Positions 42,752 through 51,672 of a stretch of 64,000 nucleotides of DNA are shown piece by piece. The translations under genes were made by a program, and so were the position numbers. A model generated the notes under the pieces. That model was not told where the DNA came from and did not search any database. It worked only from the letters and a program-made list of their open reading frames with translations. Numbering within the stretch: the first letter of the stretch is position 1; the number at the start of each line of letters is the position of its first letter. This DNA is from Xanthomonas arboricola pv. juglandis (GTDB taxonomy: Bacteria; Pseudomonadota; Gammaproteobacteria; Xanthomonadales; Xanthomonadaceae): the NCBI RefSeq assembly GCF_001013475.1, contig NZ_JZEF01000001.1, positions 372,001 to 436,000 on the forward strand. The letters run 5' to 3'.

Positions 42752-43915
42752 ATGCCAGTGCGTCCCGATGATCTGTTCGATGTACGTGCGCTGCTGACCG
42801 ACGAAGAGCGGGCAGTGCAGGATGCGGTGGCGCGCTTCACCGATACGCGGGTGCTGCCGGCGATTGGCGATGCCTTCGACGCAGGGCGCTTTCCGCGCGA
42901 ATGGGTACCGGAACTGGCCGAGCTCGGCCTGCTGGGTGCCAGCCTGCCGGTCCGCGATGGCGGCGCGGGCCTGGGCGCGGTGGCGTACGGATTGATCTGC
43001 CAGGAACTGGAGCGCGGCGACAGCGGCCTGCGCAGCTTCGTCAGCGTGCAGTCCTCGCTGTGCATGTACCCGATCCATGCCTACGGCAGCGACGAGCAGC
43101 GCCAGCGCTGGTTACCGGAGATGGCCGCCGGCCGCCTGATCGGCTGTTTCGGGCTGAGCGAAGCGCAGGGCGGCTCGGATCCGGCCGCGATGACCACGCG
43201 CGCGGTGCGGCAGGGCGATGGCTGGCGCTTGAACGGGGCCAAGATGTGGATCACCAACGGCAGCATTGCCGGCCTGGCGATCATCTGGGCGCATACCGAT
43301 GACGGCGTGTGCGGCTTTCTGGTCGAGACCGGCAGCGCCGGCTTCAGTGCGCAGGACATCGCACACAAGATGAGCCTGCGCGCATCGGTGACCTCGGGAT
43401 TGTTCCTGGACAACGTGTACGTGCCGGAGCAGATGCGCCTGCCGAACGCGGCCGGTCTGAAGGCGCCGCTGGGGTGCCTCAATCAGGCGCGCTATGGCAT
43501 CGCCTGGGGCGCGATCGGTGCGGCGGTGGCCTGTCTGCGCGAGGCACTGGCCTATAGCGGGCAACGCATCCTGTTCGGCCGGCCGCTGGCGGCCACGCAG
43601 AGCGCGCAGATCAAGCTGGCCGACATGGCGCGGCGGATTTCCACCGCGCAGCTGCTGGCGCTGCAGCTTGGGCGGCTGAAGCAGGCCGGCCAGCTGCGGC
43701 CGGAACAGATCTCGCTGGCAAAGTGGAATAATTGCCGCATGGCCCTGGATGTGGCGCGCGAGTGCCGCGATCTGCTGGGCGCGGCCGGCATCACCACCGA
43801 GCATGTGGCGATCCGGCATGCGCTGAACCTGGAATCGGTGATCACCTACGAGGGTACCGAGACCGTGCATCAGTTGGTGGTCGGGCGTGCGCTGACGGGA
43901 CTCAATGCGTTTTGA
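42752..43915 (+). CDS. gcdH: acyl-CoA dehydrogenase, glutaryl-CoA type
   Basis: FAD enzyme that oxidises and decarboxylates glutaryl-CoA to crotonyl-CoA in Lys/Trp breakdown. It has 387 residues. Seen: VSVQSSLCMYPIHAYGSDEQ, GCFGLSEAQGGSDP (FAD/substrate site), MWITNGSIA, QARYGIAWGAIGAA and the C-terminal TYEGTETVHQLVVGRALTG with the catalytic Glu at the place used by GcdH. The start at 42752 fits the family. Its end overlaps the next gene by 11 bp. Confidence 0.88.
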   Translation: MPVRPDDLFDVRALLTDEERAVQDAVARFTDTRVLPAIGDAFDAGRFPREWVPELAELGLLGASLPVRDGGAGLGAVAYGLICQELERGDSGLRSFVSVQSSLCMYPIHAYGSDEQRQRWLPEMAAGRLIGCFGLSEAQGGSDPAAMTTRAVRQGDGWRLNGAKMWITNGSIAGLAIIWAHTDDGVCGFLVETGSAGFSAQDIAHKMSLRASVTSGLFLDNVYVPEQMRLPNAAGLKAPLGCLNQARYGIAWGAIGAAVACLREALAYSGQRILFGRPLAATQSAQIKLADMARRISTAQLLALQLGRLKQAGQLRPEQISLAKWNNCRMALDVARECRDLLGAAGITTEHVAIRHALNLESVITYEGTETVHQLVVGRALTGLNAF

Positions 43916-46544
43916 CGAGGAGTGGGTGTTGATCGACAGGGATGGGAGGCGACGCCTGCGTGGCGTGTTCTGGATGAGCTGCGTGCTGGCGGTGGTTGCG
44001 AGCGTGATCGCACCGGCACAGGCCAGCGAGGCGCCGCGCATGGCGCCGCCACCGGCCTGGGTCATCGCCGATGCGGTGCCCGACAAGGTGCCCGGTGCCA
44101 GCGGGTTGCGCTATGAGCTGGTATCCGATCAGGTCGATCTGACCGGCGCCGCGCCGCAGGCATATCGCCGCCTCAGTTACACCGTGCAGCGTGCGAAAAG
44201 TCTGGACGAAGCCGGGCAGATCTCCATCGATTACCAGCCGCAGTACCAACAGCTGGCGCTCAACAGCCTGGAAGTCTGGCGCGACGGCAAGCGCATCGAC
44301 ATGCGCAAACAGGCGCACTACGCCCGGTTGCGCCGCGAAAGCGGACTGGAAGACGGTCTGATCGATGGCGCGCTGACGCTGTCGATCACCTTGCCGGACC
44401 TGCGCGTGGGCGACCGGGTCGACTACGGCGTGACCATCACCGGCAGCAATCCGGTATTCGGCAAGGGCTATTACGACGTGTTCGATGCGCGCTACGGCGT
44501 GCCGCTGGGCGAGCGCCGGGTGCGCGTGCGGCATCCGGCCGGCATGGGATTGCAGTGGCGGGTGACTGCGCCCGGTTTCAGCCGCAACGTCAGCCGCACC
44601 GGCGATGTGGCGACATTGGACATCGCCGCACGCGACCTGCCCGCCGTGCAGGAGGAAAAGGACACCCCGGAGGATGTCGATCCGTATGGCCGGATCGAAG
44701 TCTCCACTGCCGGCAACTGGGCGGCGGTGGCGGCATGGGCAGCGCAGCTGTATCCGTACGCGTTCAAGGACGCGCGCGTTGCCGACGGGATGGTGCAGAA
44801 CCTGCAGCTGCGCCGCGACGACCCGCAGGGCGCGCTGCTGCGTGCAGTGGCCTTCGTGCAGGGCGAGATCCGTTACGTCGGCCTGGACATGGGCGAGAAC
44901 TCGCACGCGCCGCATGCGCCGGAAGTGACGCTGCGCAATCGCTACGGCGACTGCAAGGACAAGGCGACGCTGTTGATCGCGCTGCTGCAGCTGGCCGGCA
45001 TCCGCGCCGAGCCGGTGCTGGTCAGCAGCGACAAGGGCCACGGGCTGGATCTGCGCTTGCCCAGTCCCTACGCGTTCGATCATGTGGTGGTGCGCGCTCA
45101 CCTGCCGCAGGGCGAGGTATGGGTGGATGCTACGCGCGACCGCGAAGAGGGCCCGCTGGCGCAACGCCGGCCGTTGCCGTTCGTGCGCGGCCTGCCGGTC
45201 GTGGCCGGGCAGCGCGATCTGGTGGCGGTGCCATCGCCGATGCCGACGCTGCCGCAGGTCGAGGTGGACGAGGAGATCGTGATCTCGCTGCGCAAGCCGC
45301 AGCGTGTGGCGACCTTCACCGTGGACACCACGTATCGCCAGGGACGCGGCGAGCGCGTGGCGACCAGCTTCGACGACAACGGTGCGCAGGCGGTTGGCGA
45401 GCACTATCTGGAATTCATGCAGCAGTACTACACCGCGCTGACGCAGGTCGGCGTGCCGACCATCGACGCGACCGATGTGTTGAACGTGCGCACGCACGAG
45501 GCCTACCGCCTGGAGTGGCCGACCGACGAGGGCGACGAGCTGGGCTTTCCGCTGTTCCAGCTCGGCGAATGGATGGACGCCCTGCCCACGGCGGCGCGCA
45601 AGAGCCCGCTGGCGCTGGGCGGCCCGCGGCTGGCGCGGCAGACGGTGCGGGTGCAGGTCGACCCGGCGGTGCGGGTGGAAGCCGATACGCAGGTGGTCGC
45701 CAACCCGTGGTTCCGGTTCTCGCGCACGGTCTCCACGCACGAAGGACGCATCGTCATCGTCGGTGAGTGGCAGCGGCTGTCCGACCGCATTCCCGCCAGC
45801 GGCGTGAAGCGTGCCGCCGCCGACATGGAGCGTGCCCGCGACCTGCTGTACTTCAATCACGACCTCAAGCCGCAGCCGCGCAGACAGCCGCTGGAGATGC
45901 ACGTCTTCGTCTATCCGCTGGCCGCGCTGCTGGCGCTGATCGTGCTGGTGCTGGCATGCCTGGCCTGGTGGCGCGGCGGTGGCTTGGGCGGGATGCTGTT
46001 CGATCCGCACACGGTTGCGCAGCGCCTGCACATGCAGGCCGGCGCGCACTGGAGCGCGTGGTGCGTGTTCGGCCTGATCCTGGTGCTCTCGAGCTGGATG
46101 TGGGTGTCTCCGCAGCCGTTGTGGGTGCACGCCATCGCCGTGGCGATCATGCTGGCCATCGCGCTGGTGGGCTGCGTGTTGCTGCAGTGGATGCTGCGCT
46201 GGATGGGCGGCACTGCGGAGTTTGCGGTGTTGCTGCCGGCGCTGCTGGGCAGTGCCTTGCCATGGCTGGTCTGCCTGCTGGCGACGCTGGTCGCGCTCGG
46301 TGGCGATATCGTCCTGTTCCGGACCGCTGTGCACGATCCGGCCGGGCTGGCGCAGGTGGCCATGGCGGTGCTGATGCTGCTGCTGGGCGGGCTGTGGTGG
46401 TCGATCGCTGCGGTCCAGGCGGTTGCCGGTGCGACCGGTTGCGCACGCGCGCGGGCCTTCGGCGCGCTGGCATTGACGTTGTCGGTGCTGGGCATGCTGG
46501 TCGCCGTGCTGGGTGTGCCGGTGGCGTTGGTGGCAATGCGCTGA
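43905..46544 (+). CDS. DUF3857/transglutaminase-like membrane protein
   Basis: Function unknown. The long product (up to 879 residues) has a signal region (MSCVLAVVASVIAPAQA), a DUF3857 domain (about 70-240), a transglutaminase-like core with Cys350 (RYGDCKDKATLL), His393 (YAFDHVVVRAH) and Asp408 (WVDATRD), and five or six membrane helices in the last 230 residues. The catalytic triad is complete. The start at 43905 overlaps gcdH; GAGGAG at 43917-43922 points to a TTG at 43929 (or GTG 43926) as the more likely start, which gives a shorter basic leader before the signal helix. Confidence 0.85.
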   Translation: MRFDEEWVLIDRDGRRRLRGVFWMSCVLAVVASVIAPAQASEAPRMAPPPAWVIADAVPDKVPGASGLRYELVSDQVDLTGAAPQAYRRLSYTVQRAKSLDEAGQISIDYQPQYQQLALNSLEVWRDGKRIDMRKQAHYARLRRESGLEDGLIDGALTLSITLPDLRVGDRVDYGVTITGSNPVFGKGYYDVFDARYGVPLGERRVRVRHPAGMGLQWRVTAPGFSRNVSRTGDVATLDIAARDLPAVQEEKDTPEDVDPYGRIEVSTAGNWAAVAAWAAQLYPYAFKDARVADGMVQNLQLRRDDPQGALLRAVAFVQGEIRYVGLDMGENSHAPHAPEVTLRNRYGDCKDKATLLIALLQLAGIRAEPVLVSSDKGHGLDLRLPSPYAFDHVVVRAHLPQGEVWVDATRDREEGPLAQRRPLPFVRGLPVVAGQRDLVAVPSPMPTLPQVEVDEEIVISLRKPQRVATFTVDTTYRQGRGERVATSFDDNGAQAVGEHYLEFMQQYYTALTQVGVPTIDATDVLNVRTHEAYRLEWPTDEGDELGFPLFQLGEWMDALPTAARKSPLALGGPRLARQTVRVQVDPAVRVEADTQVVANPWFRFSRTVSTHEGRIVIVGEWQRLSDRIPASGVKRAAADMERARDLLYFNHDLKPQPRRQPLEMHVFVYPLAALLALIVLVLACLAWWRGGGLGGMLFDPHTVAQRLHMQAGAHWSAWCVFGLILVLSSWMWVSPQPLWVHAIAVAIMLAIALVGCVLLQWMLRWMGGTAEFAVLLPALLGSALPWLVCLLATLVALGGDIVLFRTAVHDPAGLAQVAMAVLMLLLGGLWWSIAAVQAVAGATGCARARAFGALALTLSVLGMLVAVLGVPVALVAMR

Positions 46545-46668
46545 GCCGCGCTGCCGGCAGCGCAGGCAACCGCGGCCACGCCTTGCTGCAGAATCGGTGC
46601 AGGGCTTTGCAAAGACCCCCGGGGCTGTGACACTGCCAGCCCCTCGTTGCTGCCGCGGAGCCAGCTTG

Positions 46669-47313
46669 ATGTCGACCGTGCGTCCCCCGTTGACCGTCCA
46701 TGGCATGTCCAGTTCCGGCAACTGCTACAAGGTGCGCCTGCTGCTGGAGCAATTGGGCAGCCGCTATCACTGGGTCGAGGTCGACAGCGCCGCCGGTGAA
46801 ACCCGCACGCCCGCGTATCTGGCCAAGAATCCCAACGGCAAGGTGCCGATGGTGGAGCGCGACGACGGCCGCGTGCTGACCGAATCCAACGCGATCCTGT
46901 TCTGGTTGGCCGAAGGCACCCCGTACCTGCCCACCGACGCCTGGCAGCGCGCGCAGGCCTTGAGCTGGATGTTCTTCGAGCAATACAGCCATGAGCCGTA
47001 TGTCGCGGTGGCGCGGTTCATCAGCCTGTGGACGCCGCGCGATGCCGCGCGCCGCGCCGAACTGCCGCAGCTGCGCGCCCGCGGCGAGCAGGCGCTGGCC
47101 GTGGTGGAACAGCATCTGCAGCAGCACCGCTGGTTTACCGGCAACGATTACGGCATCGCCGATATCGCGCTGTTTGCCTACACCCATTGCGCCGAGGATG
47201 GCGGCTTCGATCTGGAGCGCTGGCCGGCGATCGGTGCCTGGCTGCAACGCGTGCAGGCAGTACCCGGTTTTATCGCAATGCCGGCGCCTGCGCCCGGCAC
47301 GGTGACGGCATGA
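46669..47313 (+). CDS. glutathione S-transferase
   Basis: A 214-residue GST. N-domain: VHGMSSSGNCYKVRLLLEQ, NPNGKVPMVERDDG and LTESNAILFWLAEG. C-domain: HRWFTGNDYGIADIALFAYTH. The pattern is close to the YfcG/YghU-related beta- or nu-like classes; the Ser/Asn in SSSGNC would activate glutathione. It ends 31 bp before asnB in the same direction, so the two may be co-transcribed. Confidence 0.92.
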   Translation: MSTVRPPLTVHGMSSSGNCYKVRLLLEQLGSRYHWVEVDSAAGETRTPAYLAKNPNGKVPMVERDDGRVLTESNAILFWLAEGTPYLPTDAWQRAQALSWMFFEQYSHEPYVAVARFISLWTPRDAARRAELPQLRARGEQALAVVEQHLQQHRWFTGNDYGIADIALFAYTHCAEDGGFDLERWPAIGAWLQRVQAVPGFIAMPAPAPGTVTA

Positions 47314-47344
47314 GCGGCATGCGCTGCCGGCAGGAGCACTGACG

Positions 47345-49285
47345 ATGTGCGGATTGGCTGGACTGCTGCTGGCCTCGCCACGCATGCATGGCGAACAACT
47401 CGATGCGCTGGTGCGGCCGATGGGCGCGGCCTTGCGTCATCGCGGCCCCGACGATGCCGGCACCTGGTGCGATGCGCAGGCCGGCGTGGCGCTGGCGCAT
47501 CAACGCTTGAGCATCCTGGATCTGTCGCCGCTGGGCCATCAGCCGATGCGCTCTGCCGATGGCCGTTATGTGCTGGCCTACAACGGCGAGATCTACAACT
47601 TCGCGCAGCTGCGCGCGGCGCTGTCCGCACTCGGGCACCGCTTCCGTGGTCATTCCGATACGGAAGTGCTGTTGGCGGCGGTGGTGGAGTGGGGGCTGGA
47701 CGACACCCTGACCCGCTGCAACGGCATGTTCGCGCTGGCGTTGTGGGACGAGCGCGACAACTGCCTGTATCTGGCCCGCGACCGCGTCGGCAAGAAGCCG
47801 CTGTACTACGGCTGGGCCGGCGACACCCTGGTGTTCGGCTCCGAACTCAAGGCGCTGTGGCAGCACCCGGACTTCGATAACGGGGTCGATCGCAATGCGC
47901 TGACCTTGCTGCTGCGGCTGGGCTACATCCCGGCGCCGGCCTGCATCCACGAGCGCACCTTCAAGTTGATGCCCGGGCGGGTGCTGCGGCTGGATGCGCA
48001 GATGGTGGCGGCCGGCGCGGCGGCGCATCGCCCGGACCAGGCGCAGCAGCCGTTCTGGAACGCGCGCGAGGCGATGCAGCGCGCGCTGGCGGCGCCGTTC
48101 ACCGGCAGCGATGCACAGGCCGAGGAACAGCTCGATGCCGTGCTGCGCGATGCGGTGGCGCTGCGCATGGTGGCCGACGTGCCGGTGGGCGTGTTCCTGT
48201 CCGGCGGCACCGATTCGTCGATCGTCACCGCGATGATGCAGGCGCAGAGCGCCCAGCCGGTGCATACCTTCAGCATCGGCTTCGAAGGTTCGCATCACGA
48301 CGAGGCGCCACTGGCGCGCGAAGTGGCCACGCATCTGCACACCGACCACACCGAGCTGTATGTCAGCGGCGCCGACGCGCTGGCGGTGGTGCCGACCCTG
48401 CCGGACATGTTCGACGAGCCCTTCGCCGATGCCTCGCAGGTGCCGACCGCGCTGGTCGCACGGCTGGCGCGCGGCGGGGTGACGGTGGCGCTGTCCGGCG
48501 ATGGCGGCGACGAGTTGTTCTTCGGCTACGGCCGTTACCAGCGTGCACTGCGCAACTGGCGCATGCACGGGCTGGTGCCGGGGCCGCTGCGGCGCTTGAT
48601 GGCGCTGGCGGCGCGCCGCAACGGCGAGTCCTCGCGCACCGGCGGCCTGGCCGCGCTGGTGGCCGAGGCCGGCGCACGCGGCATCGGCGACATCTACCGC
48701 AACCGCATCTCGCGCTGGCGCGATCCGGCCGCGGTGGTGCTGGGCGCGACCGAGCCCGACAGTTTCTACAGCCTGGCCGACCCGCTGCACGGTTCCGGCA
48801 CGCCGGCCGACGCGATGATGCTGGCCGACTTCGCCGCCTATCTGCCCGACGATCTGCTGTGCAAGGTGGACCGCACCACCATGGCGGTGGGGCTGGAAGC
48901 GCGCGCACCGTTGCTGGACTGGCGGGTGGCCGAGTTCGCCTGGTCGCTGCCGCTGTCGCTGAAGTACCGCGACGGGGTCAGCAAATACCTGCTCAAGCGC
49001 GTGCTGTGCCGCTATCTGCCCGACCCGATGGTCTACCGCGGCAAGCGCGGCTTCGGCGCGCCGGTCAGTGCCTGGTTGCGTGGCGACCTGCACGGCTGGG
49101 CCGACGATCTGCTGGCGCACGCCACGCTCGAGCGCGACGGCGTGTTCGCCGCCGACACCGTGGCCGGGCTGTGGCGGGACTTCAACGGCGGCGAGCGCAA
49201 ATGGCATACGCACCTGTGGACGGTGCTGATGTTCCAGGCCTGGCAAGTGCATTGGCGCAGCCAACGCGCCGCGATCGGCCGCTGA
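47345..49285 (+). CDS. asnB: asparagine synthetase (glutamine-hydrolysing)
   Basis: Makes asparagine from aspartate, ATP and glutamine. It has 646 residues. The N-terminal Cys2 (MCGLAGLL) is the glutaminase nucleophile, with RHRGPDD, HQRLSILDLS and YNGEIYN in the class II amidotransferase domain. The synthetase domain has VGVFLSGGTDSSIV (ATP pyrophosphatase loop) and KVDRTTMAVGLEARAPLLD. CAGGAG upstream supports the start. Length is nearer to AsnB-like enzymes of surface-polymer clusters than to E. coli AsnB (554), but no such cluster is here. Confidence 0.94.
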   Translation: MCGLAGLLLASPRMHGEQLDALVRPMGAALRHRGPDDAGTWCDAQAGVALAHQRLSILDLSPLGHQPMRSADGRYVLAYNGEIYNFAQLRAALSALGHRFRGHSDTEVLLAAVVEWGLDDTLTRCNGMFALALWDERDNCLYLARDRVGKKPLYYGWAGDTLVFGSELKALWQHPDFDNGVDRNALTLLLRLGYIPAPACIHERTFKLMPGRVLRLDAQMVAAGAAAHRPDQAQQPFWNAREAMQRALAAPFTGSDAQAEEQLDAVLRDAVALRMVADVPVGVFLSGGTDSSIVTAMMQAQSAQPVHTFSIGFEGSHHDEAPLAREVATHLHTDHTELYVSGADALAVVPTLPDMFDEPFADASQVPTALVARLARGGVTVALSGDGGDELFFGYGRYQRALRNWRMHGLVPGPLRRLMALAARRNGESSRTGGLAALVAEAGARGIGDIYRNRISRWRDPAAVVLGATEPDSFYSLADPLHGSGTPADAMMLADFAAYLPDDLLCKVDRTTMAVGLEARAPLLDWRVAEFAWSLPLSLKYRDGVSKYLLKRVLCRYLPDPMVYRGKRGFGAPVSAWLRGDLHGWADDLLAHATLERDGVFAADTVAGLWRDFNGGERKWHTHLWTVLMFQAWQVHWRSQRAAIGR

Positions 49286-49362
49286 GGCAGCCGCGCTTCA
49301 CCGGGTCTGAGCGCCAGGCTGACTAGAGTCGGGCGCTGATTCCCCCAATGGAGCGTTCCCCC

Positions 49363-49917
49363 ATGAGCAAGATCACCATCGCCGTGCTGGTCGGCAGCCT
49401 GCGTGCAGCGTCCTACAACCGCCAACTGGCGCGCGCGCTGGAGCATCTGGCCGGCGACAAGGCCGTGTTCGAGTACGTGGAGATCGGCGACATCCCGCTG
49501 TACAACCAGGACCACGATGGGGATTACCCGGCAGAGGGCACACGGCTGAAGCAACAGATCCGCTCGGCTGACGCGGTGCTGTTCGTGACCCCGGAGTACA
49601 ATCGCTCGATTCCCGGCGTGCTCAAGAACGCCCTCGATACCGGCTCGCGCCCGTACGGCGACAGCGCGTTTGCGGGCAAGCCGGCCGCCGTGGTCGGCAT
49701 CTCGGTGGGGGCGATCGGCACCGCCACCGCGCAGCAGCACCTGCGCAATGTGCTGTCGTATCTGGACATGCGGGTGCTTGGCCAGCCGGAAGTCTTCCTG
49801 CAGTACAAGGAGGGTCTGTTTGGTGCCGACGACCAGGTTGCCAATGCCGACAGCCGCAAGTTCCTGCAGGGCTTCGTCGACGCCTTCCTGGGCCTGGTCG
49901 AACAGTCCAAGCACTGA
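49363..49917 (+). CDS. NADPH-dependent FMN reductase (ChrR/YieF-like)
   Basis: Flavodoxin-fold quinone or chromate reductase, 184 residues. GSLRAASYNRQLARAL binds the FMN phosphate, TPEYNRSIPGVLKNALD is the family's flavin-site motif, and VVGISVGAIGTATAQ lines the pocket. The ATG at 49363 has GGAG 9 nt upstream; another ATG at 49348 is in frame. Likely role: two-electron reduction of quinones in oxidative stress. Confidence 0.92.
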   Translation: MSKITIAVLVGSLRAASYNRQLARALEHLAGDKAVFEYVEIGDIPLYNQDHDGDYPAEGTRLKQQIRSADAVLFVTPEYNRSIPGVLKNALDTGSRPYGDSAFAGKPAAVVGISVGAIGTATAQQHLRNVLSYLDMRVLGQPEVFLQYKEGLFGADDQVANADSRKFLQGFVDAFLGLVEQSKH

Positions 49918-50053
49918 GTTGACCACAGCGGCGTTGGGCCTGGAGACAGCTGTCAACCGGCACCGGTAATGCGGCGCAAACCCAGGCGCAGCAAGCGTCT
50001 CGGTGGTTGCGACAGTCGCCGCGTAGAACGGTGATGCACCGGCTGTCCACCAG

Positions 50054-50062
50054 TTATCCACA
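50054..50062. promoter_or_regulatory. perfect DnaA box upstream of dnaB
   Basis: TTATCCACA matches the DnaA consensus exactly, 78 bp before the dnaB start. A weaker neighbour, TGTCCACC, is at 50043. No cluster of boxes or AT-rich unwinding region accompanies it, so it is more likely regulatory than an origin. Confidence 0.5.
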
Positions 50063-50139
50063 GAGTTGTGCATGGTCGTCGGCGCCGCCGATGACTATGC
50101 TTCCTGCCCTCGTCTCCCTTGTGTCAGGTCTGTTTGTCC

Positions 50140-51570
50140 ATGGCTGCTCGTCCTGGTTTCCGTTCCAAGCGCAATCGCGATCGCGACGATGACGATTACG
50201 ATCGTCCCGAGCCGCGGCTTGACCAGTTGCGGGTACCGCCGCATTCGGTCGAGGCCGAGCAGGCCGTGCTCGGCGGGTTGATGCTGGCGCCGGACGCGTT
50301 CGATCGGGTCAATGACCAGCTAACCGACAACGATTTCTACCGCCGCGATCACCGGCTGATCTACCGCGCGATTCGCGAACTGAACGAAAAGGACCGCCCC
50401 TTCGACGCGGTAACCCTGGGCGAGTGGTTCGAGTCGCAGGGCAAGCTGGAGCAGGTCGGCGATGGCGCGTACCTGATCGAGCTGGCCAGCACCACGCCCT
50501 CGGCTGCCAATATCGCCGCATACGCGGAGATCGTGCGCGACAAGGCGGTGTTGCGGCAGCTGATCGAGGTCGGCACCACCATCGTCAACGACGGCTTCCA
50601 GCCCGAGGGCCGCGAAAGCGTGGAGTTGTTGTCGTCGGCGGAAAAGGCGGTGTTCAAGATCGCCGAGGCCGGCGCGCGCGGGCGTACCGACTTCGTGGCG
50701 ATGCCGGGCGCGTTGAAGGACGCCTTCGAGGAATTGCGCAGCCGTTTCGAAAACGGCGGCAACATCACCGGCCTGCCGACCGGCTACAACGATTTCGACG
50801 CGATGACCTCCGGCCTGCAGCCGACCGACCTGATCATCCTGGCCGCGCGTCCGGCAATGGGCAAGACCACATTTGCGCTGAATATCGCCGAATACGCCGC
50901 GATCAAATCCAAGAAGGGCGTGGCGGTATTCTCGATGGAAATGTCGGCATCGCAGCTGGCGATGCGCCTGATCTCGTCCAATGGCCGCATCAATGCGCAA
51001 CGCTTGCGTACCGGCGCGCTGGAAGACGAGGACTGGGCGCGTGTGACCGGCGCGATCAAGATGCTGAAGGAAACCAAGATCTTCATCGACGACACGCCGG
51101 GCGTGTCGCCGGAAGTGCTGCGCTCCAAGTGCCGCCGACTCAAGCGCGAACACGACCTGGGCCTGATCGTCATCGACTACCTGCAGCTGATGTCTGTGCC
51201 GGGCAACAGCGAAAACCGCGCGACCGAAATTTCGGAAATCTCGCGTTCGCTCAAGGGCTTGGCCAAAGAGCTCAACGTGCCGGTGATCGCGTTGTCGCAG
51301 CTCAACCGCTCGCTGGAAACACGGACCGACAAGCGCCCGGTGATGGCCGACTTGCGCGAATCCGGCGCGATCGAGCAGGACGCGGACATGATCGTGTTCA
51401 TCTATCGCGACGACTACTACAACAAGGAAAATTCGCCGGACAAGGGCCTGGCCGAGATCATCATCGGCAAGCACCGCGGTGGGCCGACCGGGTCGTGCAA
51501 GCTCAAATTCTTCGGCGAATACACCCGATTCGACAATCTGGCCCACGATTCGGTGGGCAGTTTCGAATAA
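50140..51570 (+). CDS. dnaB: replicative DNA helicase
   Basis: Hexameric helicase that unwinds the replication fork. It has 476 residues from the ATG at 50140. The N-domain contains PPHSVEAEQAVLGGLM; the RecA-like core has Walker A in AARPAMGKTTFAL, Walker B in LIVIDYLQLM, the EISRSLKGLAKEL motif H4-region, and ALSQLNRSLE with the Arg finger stretch RPVMADLRESGAIEQDADMI. The basic/acidic start (RSKRNRDRDDDDYDRP) is longer than in E. coli. An ATG at 50119 in frame is less likely. Confidence 0.97.
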   Translation: MAARPGFRSKRNRDRDDDDYDRPEPRLDQLRVPPHSVEAEQAVLGGLMLAPDAFDRVNDQLTDNDFYRRDHRLIYRAIRELNEKDRPFDAVTLGEWFESQGKLEQVGDGAYLIELASTTPSAANIAAYAEIVRDKAVLRQLIEVGTTIVNDGFQPEGRESVELLSSAEKAVFKIAEAGARGRTDFVAMPGALKDAFEELRSRFENGGNITGLPTGYNDFDAMTSGLQPTDLIILAARPAMGKTTFALNIAEYAAIKSKKGVAVFSMEMSASQLAMRLISSNGRINAQRLRTGALEDEDWARVTGAIKMLKETKIFIDDTPGVSPEVLRSKCRRLKREHDLGLIVIDYLQLMSVPGNSENRATEISEISRSLKGLAKELNVPVIALSQLNRSLETRTDKRPVMADLRESGAIEQDADMIVFIYRDDYYNKENSPDKGLAEIIIGKHRGGPTGSCKLKFFGEYTRFDNLAHDSVGSFE

Positions 51571-51672
51571 ACCTCCTGCGTGATGCCGGGCGGCAATCCG
51601 TCGCTACGGCATCGCGCCATCCTTGCATCTGCTGGCTTATGCTGCGCGCCTCATCGCCGCTGCCGAGCTTGT

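Noticed and set aside
43902-46721. 939-codon minus-strand frame over the DUF3857 gene
   Set aside because: Shadow; His/Gln/Arg-rich antisense product without motifs.
50040-50140. Replication origin at the DnaA box
   Set aside because: Only one perfect box, no AT-rich region and no dnaA or dnaN neighbours.
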